A model generated the notes under the pieces. The model ran no database searches and was not told where the DNA came from. It saw only the letters and a list, made by a program, of their open reading frames with translations. From Panopea generosa (lineage: Eukaryota > Mollusca > Bivalvia > Adapedonta > Hiatellidae): a DNA stretch of 64,000 nt. The position numbers were made by a program, and so were the translations under genes. Positions 13,760-25,292 of the stretch are shown here, one piece after another. Numbering within the stretch: position 1 is the first letter of the stretch; each line of letters opens with the position of its first letter. The stretch is from contig CM055906.1 of assembly GCA_029582155.1 (NCBI GenBank), positions 13,347,388-13,411,387 of the forward strand, read 5' to 3'.

Positions 13760-13980
13760 GTTCGCTTAAAGTAAAACCGACTGTCCCATATTGTTTGGTA
13801 GTTATTTAAATGAGACACTGAAACGCAGTTCATTTTGAATACTCACTTTCTTCAAGGAATACTTTATATGGTGAATAATTTAGTTTCTATGATATTTTCT
13901 TGTTTGAAAAGTGAAGGAGAATAACTCACTCGCAAATTGTACAATTATAGTCCTAATTTATATATTTTAGGTCCAGTTTT
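13760..13980 (+). repeat. Dispersed repeat R3, forward copy
   Basis: Counterpart of the reverse copy at 9950-10185. The best conserved part is ATATTGTTTGGTAGTTATTT followed by AAATGAGACACTGAAACGCAG. The two copies lie about 3.6 kb apart in inverted orientation. Confidence 0.75.
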
Positions 13981-14076
13981 TATTTCAATTTCAAGTAATT
14001 ATTGCAGGCTATTTTGTATTTTCAAACATTAACATACATAACATTACATTTTATAAGTTTACTATTATAATAATAT

Positions 14077-14136
14077 GAAGTGATGACGCAGTGGCAGAGC
14101 GCGGTTTGTTAAATCCGTAAATCAGATTGCCACTTC
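14077..14136 (+). repeat. tRNA-like relic
   Basis: GAAGTG at 14077 can pair with CACTTC at 14131-14136 as an acceptor-like stem. Between them lie an A-box-like TGACGCAGTGGCAGAGCG and a CGGTTTGTTAAATCCG arm with a possible GTT anticodon, as in tRNA-Asn. No proper B box (GGTTCGAATCC) is present and the T arm is missing or degenerate, so it is not a functional tRNA. It lies 70 bp upstream of the R2 copy in the same orientation and could be that repeat's head, but the other R2 copy lacks such a head. Confidence 0.3.
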
Positions 14137-14204
14137 GTCTGAAAGTCTGTATTGTATTAACTATCGTTATATGTTTTATTAACTGCGATTCTGCTGTTCT
14201 GAAA

Positions 14205-14410
14205 GCTGTGCTCTTTGAGTGTAACGTCACCTTTTGTATATATACTGTCTTATCTTAAGGTAACATGTTGGCAGTTTTACATCTGAATGCTACAAGGCGG
14301 TGACCCTTAATATCACCTCTTCTGCTCTGTCCATATAGGTTGGCATTGTTCTTGTTATGCTTATAATTAGTATGTGTATTTATTTTGTTTGTGTGCTTGT
14401 GGACACGATG
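14205..14410 (+). repeat. Dispersed repeat R2, forward copy
   Basis: Pairs with the reverse copy at 7555-7760. The central block CTACAAGGCGGTGACC, then TTCTGCTCTGTCCATAT and GTATGTGTATTTATTTTG, is the most conserved. Function and class are unknown. Confidence 0.7.
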
Positions 14411-15263
14411 TATATATAATAGTTCATATACATTTTTTGTCTTTTAACTGTTATGTGAATTAACAACGATACGATGTGAATTCATTCATATATATGCGTT
14501 CAAAAGTTAATTTAATATTTACGAATTTATTGTCTACATCGTAATATCTTCATAGGGACGAAACGAGACAAAAGTAACCAACCGTTCATTTCCCGTTTAC
14601 CTAAATACAAGCAATCTGTGCTGTAGTTGTCACTTTGAAACCTTTCAATATCAGTATTTAACCGTAAGGCAAACATTTTGTAACAATTTTCACAAATGAC
14701 CTGAAATGTCAAAGCTCATCGTGATTGTTTCTATATCGTTCTTTGTTTTTTTGTAATATGATACAGTTAAAATTTCTGTTATTGTTTACATTTTTGTTCT
14801 CATTGTATTAATTTGTCTTAGAATTAATCTTTGTGAACAAACTTATTAGAACCGAGTTTTTTTGTTTAATCGGATGTGTTCTTTGTTTGCAAGGTATCGC
14901 TTTATTTAATAACAGTGTCTATGTACGTCGTACAACATATCTGATCGTATCTTGCTATATGCATTGGTAAGTTGTATATGGTAAGACAAGTGTGTAATTA
15001 TTGTTTAATTTGTCGTTATGTGAGGGCAGATAATTAAATTTATGGACACATTCGTACAATACAAATAACATGTGAGATTAATATGAAGTTTTATATTAAA
15101 CCCGACTGTAAGCTGTATGGAAAAAAATGAGAAAAATAAAATATTAGTGTCCAATAAAACAGTTACATATATTTCAAACAAGCATTATACGGTCAGTAAC
15201 CTAATGTCAGATTACATATCATGATATCATGATGGGGTGTGCTTGAGTACTGGTTATTTTTTC
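14411..15263. other. No recognised feature
   Basis: AT-rich DNA. The 61-codon reverse frame at 14527-14712 shows no motif. Confidence 0.5.
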
Positions 15264-15353
15264 AGGATCCCAGGAAACAGTGGTTAGGTAGACTGATCGT
15301 CTGTTAGCCCTCGATGGCATAAAAATGACGTTAAATATTCAATCAATCAATCG
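15264..15353 (+). mobile_element. 3' tail of a retroposon
   Basis: The segment ends GGCATAAAAATGACGTTAAA followed by a short (CAAT)n tract, AATCAATCAATC. A body ending in GACGTTAAA plus a simple tetranucleotide tail is typical of non-LTR or SINE 3' ends that I recall from mollusc genomes. It may be the same superfamily as 12890-13135. No tRNA head is visible, so the copy is 5'-truncated. Confidence 0.4.
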
Positions 15354-17149
15354 TTTTTTATCAGACGCAATTTTTGCTTGTCACCTTACAGTGAAATAAA
15401 TTTAAATCTCTAACACTTGAGTGTAATACTTTACTGATATGAGGTATGTAAAACTCCATGGCGATACTACAGTATTATATCATTTTTGGCGTACTTTACA
15501 GGAACGCCACTGTTTTTTGAAGTCTTAACCTATCAAAATTGTCACTATTTTAAGTATTTTATGTATATATGTAGATAACGTCGCATTATCACTGACGTAG
15601 ACAATGCAGTTACATATTATATATATATATTGATTATGAAAATACAGCAGTACTTAAGTTGTACTAAAATTTAGCAGTTTATATGCGTACATGATGATTT
15701 TATTAGATTAAATGATCCACCCTCGTGTACAGGACACCAGTAGTGCCATTGTCACATATCATACAACTATATCGCTCGACGAGAAAATTGGACGTTAAAG
15801 AGATGACATCTTAATATAACATGCTGAGCGAAGAAACACTATATAAGAATATACAGAGGTAAAATGATACTTGAATTATTGAAAACAAAATTTGGACTAC
15901 ACGACATGTCTACAATTGAAATCTAGAGCTCATTAAGACGCACCAATGATTAATTATTAACAACTATTCTAAATAAATTATGTAGACAGCCGAATGTTCA
16001 TAATGCATTTAATAAAATTACCATAGTCCAAGGGCAATATTTTGTCTGCGACACATGATAATTAGTGCTGTTTTGCACGCCATAATATGTCTTTATGGAG
16101 ATTTTATCACATCTTATAACGCAATGAAAATTCCAACCAATTATTTATCAAACACTGCCAGCATCTATGTATTGATTTCTCTGAAATAAATCAAGTTACA
16201 AGTTTGAACTGAACTCTTTTTAAAATATGTCTATTCCAAAAATTGATATTTTCTGAGAGCGTCACGGAAAGAGACACTCACTCACATGTTTATGTAATTT
16301 GACGTAAGTTTAACATGGTTTCAATGTAAGTGTTAATTTACAACTATTTTAAAAGAAGATGATAAAATCGAAATGAACATAGGAAAGTAAGCTGACAGTT
16401 GAAGTATCATTATGTCTATTTATTCTTTAAATCTATACATTGCAGTATGATATGCTATCCGTAGCATATATAATAAGTTAAATATTTTACAATTCTTAAC
16501 TTAAAGGCTTGACGTTAAATATGGATACACTTACTAAAATAATAAGCCAATATTGTTATCTTCAGTGCTCTTTAAACAATTTTACCATCAATAATATGCA
16601 TGCGGCATGTTTAAAGCGAGTGTGTATTATCATTAACCCTGTATTAAACAATTTGTTACAATAATATCATTACAAACGGTCAATGTATGAAATACAATGG
16701 CGAACCCTTGTGACTTTATTCTTTAAAGTGGCGCAAAATCTCTAAGGAAATGTGCCCGCTTCAGATAACACTTATTCAAATAACTTCCTTAATATTTTAT
16801 GAAAATTTAAGAAACAAAGCCGAACACCGTCACTGTATAGATATATTGTGAATTGCACCGCTCCAAAAAATAACTGTCTCAACCGAGCATACAATTGTTG
16901 AAAACAACAGGTTTTGTATAGCCATTTATATAACTAGTAGTTTGTCACATTACAGAGACGACGATCGTATTTCTTCTTTAATTTTCATGAAATATTAAGA
17001 AATTTCTCCAAATAAGTATACATGAAGCGGGTAATTTGAAAACATGTAACAATTCATTGCAATAATAGATCTAAATAGTTTACTAACTAATATATCCTCG
17101 TGGAATAAGTGTCGAAGTGTTTAATTAAAGTTCAGTTATGTAGTTGATA
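15354..17149. other. No recognised feature
   Basis: AT-rich DNA with a short AT dinucleotide run near 15618-15630. Nothing coding or structured was found. Confidence 0.5.
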
Positions 17150-17400
17150 TCTGTTTTCGGGATAATTGATTTTCCATTCAAGACTGCAGACTGCTAATCT
17201 CGCTAGCAGGATGTGTAAAAGATATGTCTAAGCTCTCCAGGGACGTTTATGTCGGTGATCGCCCGGAGGAGATAACTTCTGCTATATTTGCTCCTATATG
17301 CTTGCAATGTATTGTGATTATTATTCAATACTTGACTTGTGAATTTGGTTTCGTAGTTGGGGTATATCCTGTAGGACACGTGTTTTAATTTAAATAATAA
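17150..17400 (-). repeat. Dispersed repeat R1, copy B
   Basis: Reverse-orientation counterpart of 5145-5432. It starts at GTTGATATCTGTTTTCGGGA and carries AGCTCTCCAGGGACGT, GATAACTTCTGCTATA and AGGACACGTG before an AAATAATAAATC end. The copies are about 12 kb apart. Confidence 0.7.
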
Positions 17401-17572
17401 ATCAACTGTACGATACTAGTTAACCATTTTGTAGTTTTAAAAAAGTCTGCATTTGACAATCACACCCCATACATGCAATACAAGATGATTACGGTTAGAT
17501 AATCACTAAAATCAGCATCAAATCAATTAGGTATAATGACGAAACTTAAATATCAAATAAACGCCAATTAAA

Positions 17573-17599
17573 TATATATATATATTTTTTTTTTTTTGT
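17573..17599. repeat. AT/T microsatellite
   Basis: A (TA)n run passes into a poly-T tract immediately upstream of the LINE relic on the plus strand. The 5' truncation point of that element may lie here. Confidence 0.8.
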
Positions 17600-18278
17600 G
17601 AGACCAATACTGAACCAATACTAGAATACGACTAGCTGATTGGGATCGATTACTTTGTAGGAAAAGTAAACTTTAGAAAAAATACAAAATGAAGCAGCTA
17701 GAATGTTAACGGGCCTAACAAGGTCAGTGTTAATTGTAAATCTGTATAGGGAAATAGGATGGCTATCATTAAAAGATCGATTGTCGAAAATATCAAAAAT
17801 AAATTCTGTCTTTTAGAACATACAAAGACAAAACTCCTTATTATCTCAGAACTCCAAACACAGTAGGATCAATTAATATTATGATTTGCGTAATGCTAAT
17901 GATACGTTGTCGTTAATACAAGAGCAGACATTTTCTCTAAATCTTTTGTGCCATTTATTGTTTCACTACGGAACACTTTACCTATTTCTGAAAGAAACGT
18001 TGAATCCGTTAGTAATTTCAAACAGGTCATAAGTAAATCCCATTTCAACAGAAGTGAAATCCCATCATATTATCTAGTTGGTACACGTCAATTTTCTAAT
18101 ATCCTTGCCCAACTTCGAAACGGATGTAGTGACTTAAAATCAAATGTATTTTGTAATCACTTGGTAGAGGATGAAACTTGCGATTGCGGCTTGAGAAGAG
18201 AGGATACTGAACAATATATTATTCAATGTAAATTTATACAGAAATTAACGACTTCACCGCTTCCTATCAACTCGTAGA
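17595..18278 (+). pseudogene. Non-LTR retrotransposon (LINE) ORF2 C-terminus, decayed
   Basis: Across frames, separated by stops and frameshifts, the translation gives the usual order of a LINE polymerase C-terminus: a RPIL..EY relic (about 17600), LEKIQNEAARMLTGLTRSV and NLYREIGWLSLKDRL (17670-17795), then NYDLRNANDTLSL (about 17880). From 17948 an open frame runs 109 codons: PFIVSLRNTLPIS, then RQFSNILAQLRNGCSDLKS and a C-terminal CxCG...E..Y...C zinc-knuckle-like segment. The motif order, and the CxCG...(H/Y)xxxC end, are standard for CR1/Jockey-type elements as I know them. The exact clade cannot be fixed. At least two frameshifts and several stops show it is dead. The ATG at 17948 is not a real start. 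Confidence 0.8.
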
Positions 18279-18940
18279 ATTCATCTTATTAGCTGTAGGT
18301 ATAGTACCACCATTGAAAAAAGGAAGTGCTCCCGTTGGCGTAATGGCGATTATAAATAGTGTCTCTATGAATCACAAGCCTTCAAACCCTTATTATTTAC
18401 TATAGAATAAAAAAAATCTATGGTGGGATAAGACCTGTAACACTATGTTACGAGGTCGTCAATGTTTTTCTGATGAGGACATTACCATATTATATTTGGA
18501 TGTTCAAAGGTTAGAAGTTTTTAAATGATACCGGTCGTTTTGTCTGAATGTGATGAAATGGCATACTTAAAAACGAGTCTTTGAGTCATGTATATATATT
18601 TGTTGTTTTAAATATATTTCTCCTTTTTTTTATTTGCAGTACTTCATTAATATAACCTTATTTTTCCTTAACCCTAAAATTACTTACGCTTACTTTACTT
18701 TCTATTTTCTTACATTTATCATATTCTTAGAACACATTTTTTGAAATAATAAATTAAATGTTAACTATTTAGAACGAGTTATCCTATTATTAATATACTG
18801 CCATAAGTATTGTACATCATTTGCACGATGAACGGGCCCTAACTAATATTGGCCCAACCTTCTTGCTTACATATGTTTGTAAATACTATAAGGTTATTAT
18901 ACTGTTCACTGTACAATATGGATTTATATTGTACAAGTCA
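18279..18940 (+). mobile_element. Probable 3' UTR of the LINE relic
   Basis: Non-coding sequence directly continues the LINE C-terminus. GAACGGGCCCTAACTAATAT followed by TGGCCCAACCTTCTTGCTTACAT (18829-18872) resembles the GGGCCC..TTGGCCCAC..TTTACAT pattern I recall from mollusc LINE 3' ends. A 10-bp perfect stem, TGTACAATAT/ATATTGTACA (18910-18935), lies near the end. Boundary and assignment are inferred. Confidence 0.45.
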
Positions 18941-20196
18941 ATGTTGTGGTGAAAACGTTTATTGGACGAGATGAACTATATAAGGCCTTTTTTATAATTC
19001 ATTTCGAGTTCTTTTCACATAAAACACAATATCAAATGATTTTTTTATAAAACAATTTATTTTAACAAATAGTCATTTTCTTCAAAATACGGAAAAATAA
19101 CATGTAGTTGATGATTATCACATTTTTTGATAATATTAAAGTTAGCTCTTCTAAAAAATATATATCAATATTAATATAATTTCTTTATCACAGCTATTTT
19201 CTTTCGTTTTTTAAATTATATTTCTTTAAGTATCTTTTTATATATTTTTAATAATATATACTTCAATTTCTCAAATAAATATATGTTGTTTCAAACGACA
19301 AAATATTCATTAGGAGTGCCTCAATGAGTTCTCTTAAATGTTATATCTGATATATGGGGAGTATAATTAAGTTACAGTTACCGTTCCTTAACGTCCAATA
19401 CGAAAAATCTATCCGGATTTTCGGGGCGGTCGAACAGTCCAATACGAAAGATCTATCCGGATTTTCGGGATGCTTCCGGTTTGAAGCGTATAATAATGAC
19501 TTATTATGTACAATCACGTGGTACAAAAGCTCGAAGCTCATTGGAATAACTGCTTTAGGTTGATAATAATTATTGTTTGCTACTCGTGTAATGTATTTGT
19601 ATGATTATATGCAATAAATATGTTTAAACTAAAATAAAAAGTAAACACAGTTTAATCTTTTACATATATACCAATGATTTAGGTAAGTATAAATGCCGTA
19701 AAAGAGAACAGCTTGTTGGCAAGTCAGTATAATGTTTTTTTTTTGTTTGTATTTTGTTTTGTATTTTTATGACATCAGGTAATTAAAACGTTAATAAACA
19801 ATAAAACAAGCAAATTATTTATGGTATTCAATCGTTTCTTTAATCTTTACAACTACACATGTTCCAACATCACACACAACTAACGCAGAAAGCAGAACTT
19901 TCTATATATATTTTATTTATTATATTATTACAACTGTCATTTAAACTTTTACAAATTCTATTAACACATATGCACACTTCTAAACATAGTTTAAACACGT
20001 TCCCCTTTCTAGTATAACTGTTTCTACTGAAACCCCAACCATCATCTTATCGCGTCTATCCTCCCAATTTTCCAAAGTATTCTTTCCATCTAAACGATGT
20101 CGCATCTAGAAGTATTCTGAGCCTAAAAAAACGTGTAGCTTGCACTTTTCAAATTAAGGTGACAACTTATTTATCTCCCCCCATATTGATGCGCAC
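18941..20196. other. No gene; small duplication
   Basis: Contains one direct duplication, 44-bp period, at 19393-19473 (GTCCAATACGAAA.ATCTATC then CGGATTTTCGGG). Short open frames on both strands (19341-19563) cover this duplication and carry no recognisable motif. Confidence 0.5.
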
Positions 20197-20364
20197 ATGG
20201 GCGTACATGTGCCGCTCAGATGTTCACTAACATCCCATAAAAACATGTTAACATGTCTATTGTTAGTCCTATGTACGCTATTGTTCACAGTGTGCTGTCT
20301 GTCAGAAGTTCAAGCTAATTTATTCGGACATCTCAATATTAATAAGTACATGCATTTTGTCTGA
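20197..20364 (+). CDS. Candidate short secreted peptide or signal-peptide exon
   Basis: An open frame with ATGs at 20197 and 20245 ends at TGA 20362-20364. From the second ATG (A at -3, AAAC-ATG) it encodes 39 residues. MLTCLLLVLCTLLFTVCC forms an uninterrupted hydrophobic core, followed by LSEVQA, a plausible signal-peptidase site, then a 15-residue polar tail ending MHFV. The first ATG adds 16 residues, including Arg and His, before the core. The surrounding 200 bp is less AT-rich than its neighbours. It may be the first coding exon of a secreted or membrane protein (AA|GTACAT near 20344 is a weak donor), an independent small peptide, or chance. I recognise no family and see no partner exon. 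Confidence 0.35.
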   Translation: MGVHVPLRCSLTSHKNMLTCLLLVLCTLLFTVCCLSEVQANLFGHLNINKYMHFV

Positions 20365-22589
20365 TGGAATATCCCACTCAAGTATTATATTGTGTTTAAA
20401 TTTTACATTATCAAACTTAAAATCTATACATCAGAGTGACTGACTTTAATATACACAAACAGTGAGAAAATAGTTTATTATATGAAACCAGAATAACATA
20501 AAATAAATAAATATTGTACAATAAACATGTATAATCATGAAGAAAAGAGCCACAATGTTTAAATCATACCAGCAGTTTCATATCAATAACATAACCGTAC
20601 AACACTATATACTATTTTATATTTTACAAAAATGAATTATCTGACAGTACAAACGGACGGTAAATATGCTTCTTTCTTCTTATTGAATTAGTAACATAAT
20701 TAACGTAATCTGGTTTTAATATATCCAAACACATACATGTGTAAAAGTTAATGTATATTGTTGATTTGAGTGATATACATCTTCAAATGTTTAATTTAAT
20801 AATAGTATGTTATAAATCTTACATCCAATGACATCGGTGAAGGAATTCCGCTATGGAATTATCTCATCGTAAAAAACTTTCTTACACAAGTAACAGTCAA
20901 ATTTGCGCGTTGGTCCCAAGGAAGCAATAAGTTAGTTAGCAGCCGTATTACATACAACATGCAACGACGATTCAGTGACAAGCTTAGTATAAATGTTTAT
21001 TCCCAACGATGCATGATTAAAATATCTTAACAAATTAAGTCAATATATTTGAAAGGTTTAGTGTCCACTTTAGCGTTGGAAAAAAGTTTATTCAAGTATT
21101 GAATTTACAAAATATAATGAATAGATTATTCAACATCTGCTTATTCGTTAATGGAAAATAGTTCTCTCATAATTTGCAAATGGAAGGGTAACTTATGGCT
21201 GACGTCACTCGTGACTAAGCAGCTGGGTGTAACCGGGGATGCTTTTATTGTTTGTCATATTTTTGTTGTTGAAAAAATGATTTAAGTCCATTTTATATTT
21301 TAATGCCGTTTAATTATGTCCAAGCATGAATTATTGTTTAAGCAAGGAAATATATAATTGCAACAATAATTTAACTAAATCACATTTTATCAAATACAGG
21401 AATCCGCTGTTATTTTGTGAATGAGGGAAGAAACGTAGTATAGAGTTCTTGTAATTAGTAATGTAGAAAATCCTTGCATCGGTCAATAATGAAATATATA
21501 TCATTTTCGTCGTAACGTAAAATTGAAAAGTTCTACAAATTAAAACATATTTTGATTAATTCCATCTTTTGCATCTTGTCCAAATCAGGCCTAAATTAGT
21601 CTGTTTTTGTATAAATCAGCGCACAAAACGTCCACGCAGTATAGGTAAGCTACGTGATAAAAAAGTGCAGAAACGGATAAGAAACAGTAATCGAACAAAC
21701 AAGTCAAAGGTTGCGTTGCGTCATAGTTATGCCAAGACATTAAATAATTAGTCAATTTGCAAAAACAATTTATAACGAAGTGATAGCAATTTGAATCGTA
21801 TTAATTTTTCAACAATATATCAAAAGAATCTTTATATAAATTGAAACATTTTTTACAATCAAAGAAGATCTATTTAAATAAATCTATTAGAAATAATATT
21901 TAAACGAAATTGCCGTTAGTTTGAAAGCAACCATAATATGATAAATAAGTTACATTTTATGATTGAAAATAATAGATATGTAGTATAATATATAGCTAAC
22001 GTCATAGTGGTAACCATGGAAACATATTCAGCAAATCATATATTATCTATATTTTCAAGTTGTTTATAATCGCTTGTATGTACTTCTCCGTGTAATACAT
22101 TTTATAAAAAAAAATATTAAAATCAAATTATTCATACTTACCGTCAAGTTTAATGTTGAGCTAATGTTTTCCTATTCTTTACAATCGTTAAGAACACTTT
22201 CCATTAATTTCATATATGATGCATATCATTGTTAAATAATACAATTTAAATGTACATATATGTAAATTTGGGTTGTATTTTAGACTTGAGATTACATATA
22301 TACGGACAAATTATAATATTATAAGAAACCTCGAATAGCGTATGTGTACAATTTTAAAATTGCTGAATAGTTCAAACATTTATGACACTTAGATTGATAT
22401 CTAACATAGGTGTCAAAATCTATAGACTAATATTTAAAGAATATCAAACTAAAAATAATTGTTAAACGTACGTTTAATATCATAATATCATTTTTACAAC
22501 CACTAATGAGTGAAATACCAATTTTTATTCCACCAGTACCACTCTATCCACCAAAGTGTTACCTAATGGTTTACTTTAAAAATAAACTT
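20365..22589. other. No recognised gene
   Basis: A CRE-type site, GCTGACGTCACTC, lies at about 21198 in a short GC-richer patch with a nearby CAGCTG E-box. A 60-codon forward frame at 21569-21751 is strikingly Lys/Arg-rich in its second half (QRTKRPRSIGKLRDKKVQKR) but unrecognised and lacks splice-site support. Confidence 0.4.
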
Positions 22590-24712
22590 CAATATCAAAC
22601 AAGTTACGAGACAAGCCAGTATAGTTTCTCCTTTCATCTATACTATGTTCGTCAACCAGCTCCTACATAACCTAGATCCACCAGGCTTTGGCTTCAAAAT
22701 AGACATTGTGTCAGTCAGTGCTTCAATTAAGGCTGGTGATATCGTTCTCCTATCGATTACAAAACGTGGATTAGACAAAACTTTAATCATTATGCAGCAA
22801 GTGCGCAACTAAATGGCGATATATCTTTAACCCGCTAAAGTGAGCTGTGATGATGATAAGTCCGAGACAAGACAAATATTAAGTTATCATAAGCAGAAGT
22901 TACGTAAAACCAAGTCAAATAATACAAACAATTGGAAAGCTGACACGGTAGACACCCTGAAAATATTGTTGATATTAAGCAGACCACCAAGGGAACCCTT
23001 TTCTTCTGCACACGAAATGGCGTTCATTCCAATGAACTAAATTACATGACATCGTCTAAATTACACAGCAGCGGTTCTTCCACGTTTCCCTTTTAACTGC
23101 GAACTGTGGAACAATATAACAATACGGGGTGCGTTCCAGAATAATGTAGATTTTTGCTATAACTTACAAACGCGATGTGTTAAAGACAAAAAAATCGCCA
23201 GTGATAAATATATGATAGCATAATTATTGGATGTGTATGCTAAATTCAAGCCGCGTGAGCTACCCTTTATGGAATTGGTACCGGAGGCGGGACAGTTCAT
23301 TCTGACGTTATAACGTCAGCATAAATTACTCAATGTTTGACACTGGTGTTCCAATATGCTCAAAATAGTCAAAAATGCATTTAATGCACTTCTCGTGTCT
23401 TATGGCCCATTGTTCAAAAATGTCTACGTACCACTCTTGGCCGAAACCAGCTATAACAGTCTGTGTGGCCACTGACAGTTCACAAAAATCGTGAAATTTT
23501 CTACCTTATTGTCTTCAAAATAGGAAAATCATCCCCGATCTGTCCATCAAGAATATGTACCTGTTTCCCAACGGATTTGGTCCGCCGTTCTTTGTTGGGA
23601 TGATGTGCAAAGTCTTGTTTTTCCATTGTACAGCGAAATAGCCATGTTTCATCGGTCGAAATGATTGTATCCAGATGCATCCCCTTCCATACGAAACCAA
23701 GTTAAGAGCTTCCTTGAAGTTTTACTGTTCTTTCCCTATTGTATTCCTTAAATTTTCAGGTTGAAATATCTTGAAGTAAGGCATAACTTCTGCATTAAAT
23801 CGGCACATGGACTACCATACCTAACTTGCTCATACATGGTTATTGGCATACTTGGTCATACGAGCATTGTACGAACATAGACTTACAAAATCTTACTTAC
23901 TTTGGATCCTTATGCAAAACAACAGATTTGTTACAAAAAGTTCTAATAAGACGAATTTCCAATACACATCTAACTGTTTCAGTTTCGTCCCAGACTAAGT
24001 TCGAATATTGACTAAGTATAAATTAATTTCCTCTTTAGATTAATCATTGGTGTCTGGTACTTTTCTACCAAAGTTGGAAGAGATGTGCCTATCCACTATC
24101 TTAAAACAGGTATAATTCATATGGCTTTCAAGAATGTGTTTAAATAACGACTTTATACGCTTCCGTCATTTAAACAAATACTTCACTCCAGCAAGCGTAT
24201 GGTGTGTTCTCTTAAAGAAACGAACACCTCATGACATTTAATGATGGTGATAAGGGCGAAACTACATTGTCAATAACCTACACAATCGCCGTGTCCAAAA
24301 TGTGATCAAATAACCACTGACGAACCATACAATAAAACTGTTGAGAATGGAATACTCGAAACATGTGGTATATAAGTTTAGTATAGTTCTGTACAACATG
24401 CTTAATGCAACAAACAACGAGCAAGTTAACTGTATACATGATTTGTATGATAGATAATAACTTAACACAAGTTCTAAATGTAAAACGATGTTCAGGCTGT
24501 ATGGTACAGAATGTATTATATATTAACCGTATTCATGCTTCGTAATTGTATCCCTGCTTTTGTATCTGATTTATATTCTATGTCATTAACTCGTTCAAGT
24601 AAAGAGAACTATTGTATTCATGTTTGATTACCTGTCTGTAGTTTAGTTTGATATGTATGTTAAATGTTCATGTCATTTAATATTCATTAACTTGGACAAA
24701 AAAAAAAAGATA
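22590..24712 (+). pseudogene. LINE reverse transcriptase relic, interrupted by a mariner
   Basis: The left half (22590-23124) contains a reverse transcriptase palm relic: VTRQASIVSPFIYTMFVNQL, then a degenerated catalytic region where ADD has become AGD (KAGDIVLLS), then a WRYIFNPLK segment and the later FNCELWNNIT. The element resumes after the insertion at 23813 with NIDLQNLTYFGSLC (about 23878-23919) and QKVLIRRISN. Further on are KYFTPASVWC (about 24175) and CPKCDQITTDE (about 24290), the C-terminal zinc-knuckle-like part. This order matches L2/CR1-like polymerases. A poly-A run at 24700-24710 may mark the 3' end. There are many stops and frameshifts. The gap 23125-23812 belongs to another element. 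Confidence 0.75.
23125..23812 (-). mobile_element. mariner-like transposon relic nested in the LINE
   Basis: The left end GGGGTGCGTTCCAGAATAAT (about 23127) is mirrored, imperfectly, by TCTGCATTAAATCGGCACAT at 23790-23809. Both ends abut TA (23123-23124 and 23813-23814), the target duplicated by mariner/Tc1 elements. On the minus strand one frame has a STDETWLF relic (about 23650), like the first catalytic region of mariner transposases. Another open frame ends FGQEWYVDIFEQW..KCI..DYFE (about 23460-23350), like the mariner C-terminal (R/H)W.KCI...G.YFE pattern. At about 690 bp it is half the usual 1.3 kb, so it is internally deleted. LINE motifs resume exactly on its far side, which independently supports an insertion. 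Confidence 0.6.
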
Positions 24713-25292
24713 AAAACAGTATCAAATTTGATATTTTCATGAATTTAAATTTAAAGTAATCGTTCATCGTAATACCCTAAACAGCAGACCTTGATCCAGA
24801 TATCTGTGTTGATGGTAGTGCTATTGCAGTCGAAATAATATCATTTATAATGTCAGTATTTTTAATATAGTATGTTATAGTGTCTAAATGCGTATAATTG
24901 TTTTATTGTATCCTTATTTGCATAGCGAATGACACTTTAAATTCAAAATACATATACATTTTATCTACACTTTTTTTTATCAAAGTGTTTCAAAATACAA
25001 GACAACGAAACATCAAGTTCCAACTACATCCAGACGGATTGTCACCTTTGATATTTTCAATATTTCGTATCTAAGACGATACATCCTTTAATGACTTTGA
25101 GCAAGCTATAGACACATAATTTGTTGATGGTTACGATACCAGAAACCAAGATAATCAATAACACACGATGTAATAAGGTTGTAAATCTAAGATAATATCA
25201 TCCTTATTGAGCTTTAGTGTTATCTGGACCGTTTCATATCTGTGTTGTCATCGTCCTCTTATGTATTAACAAAAAGTCTCGGGAAACAAGTT
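24713..25292. other. No recognised feature
   Basis: AT-rich DNA without coding or repeat signal that I can see. Confidence 0.5.
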
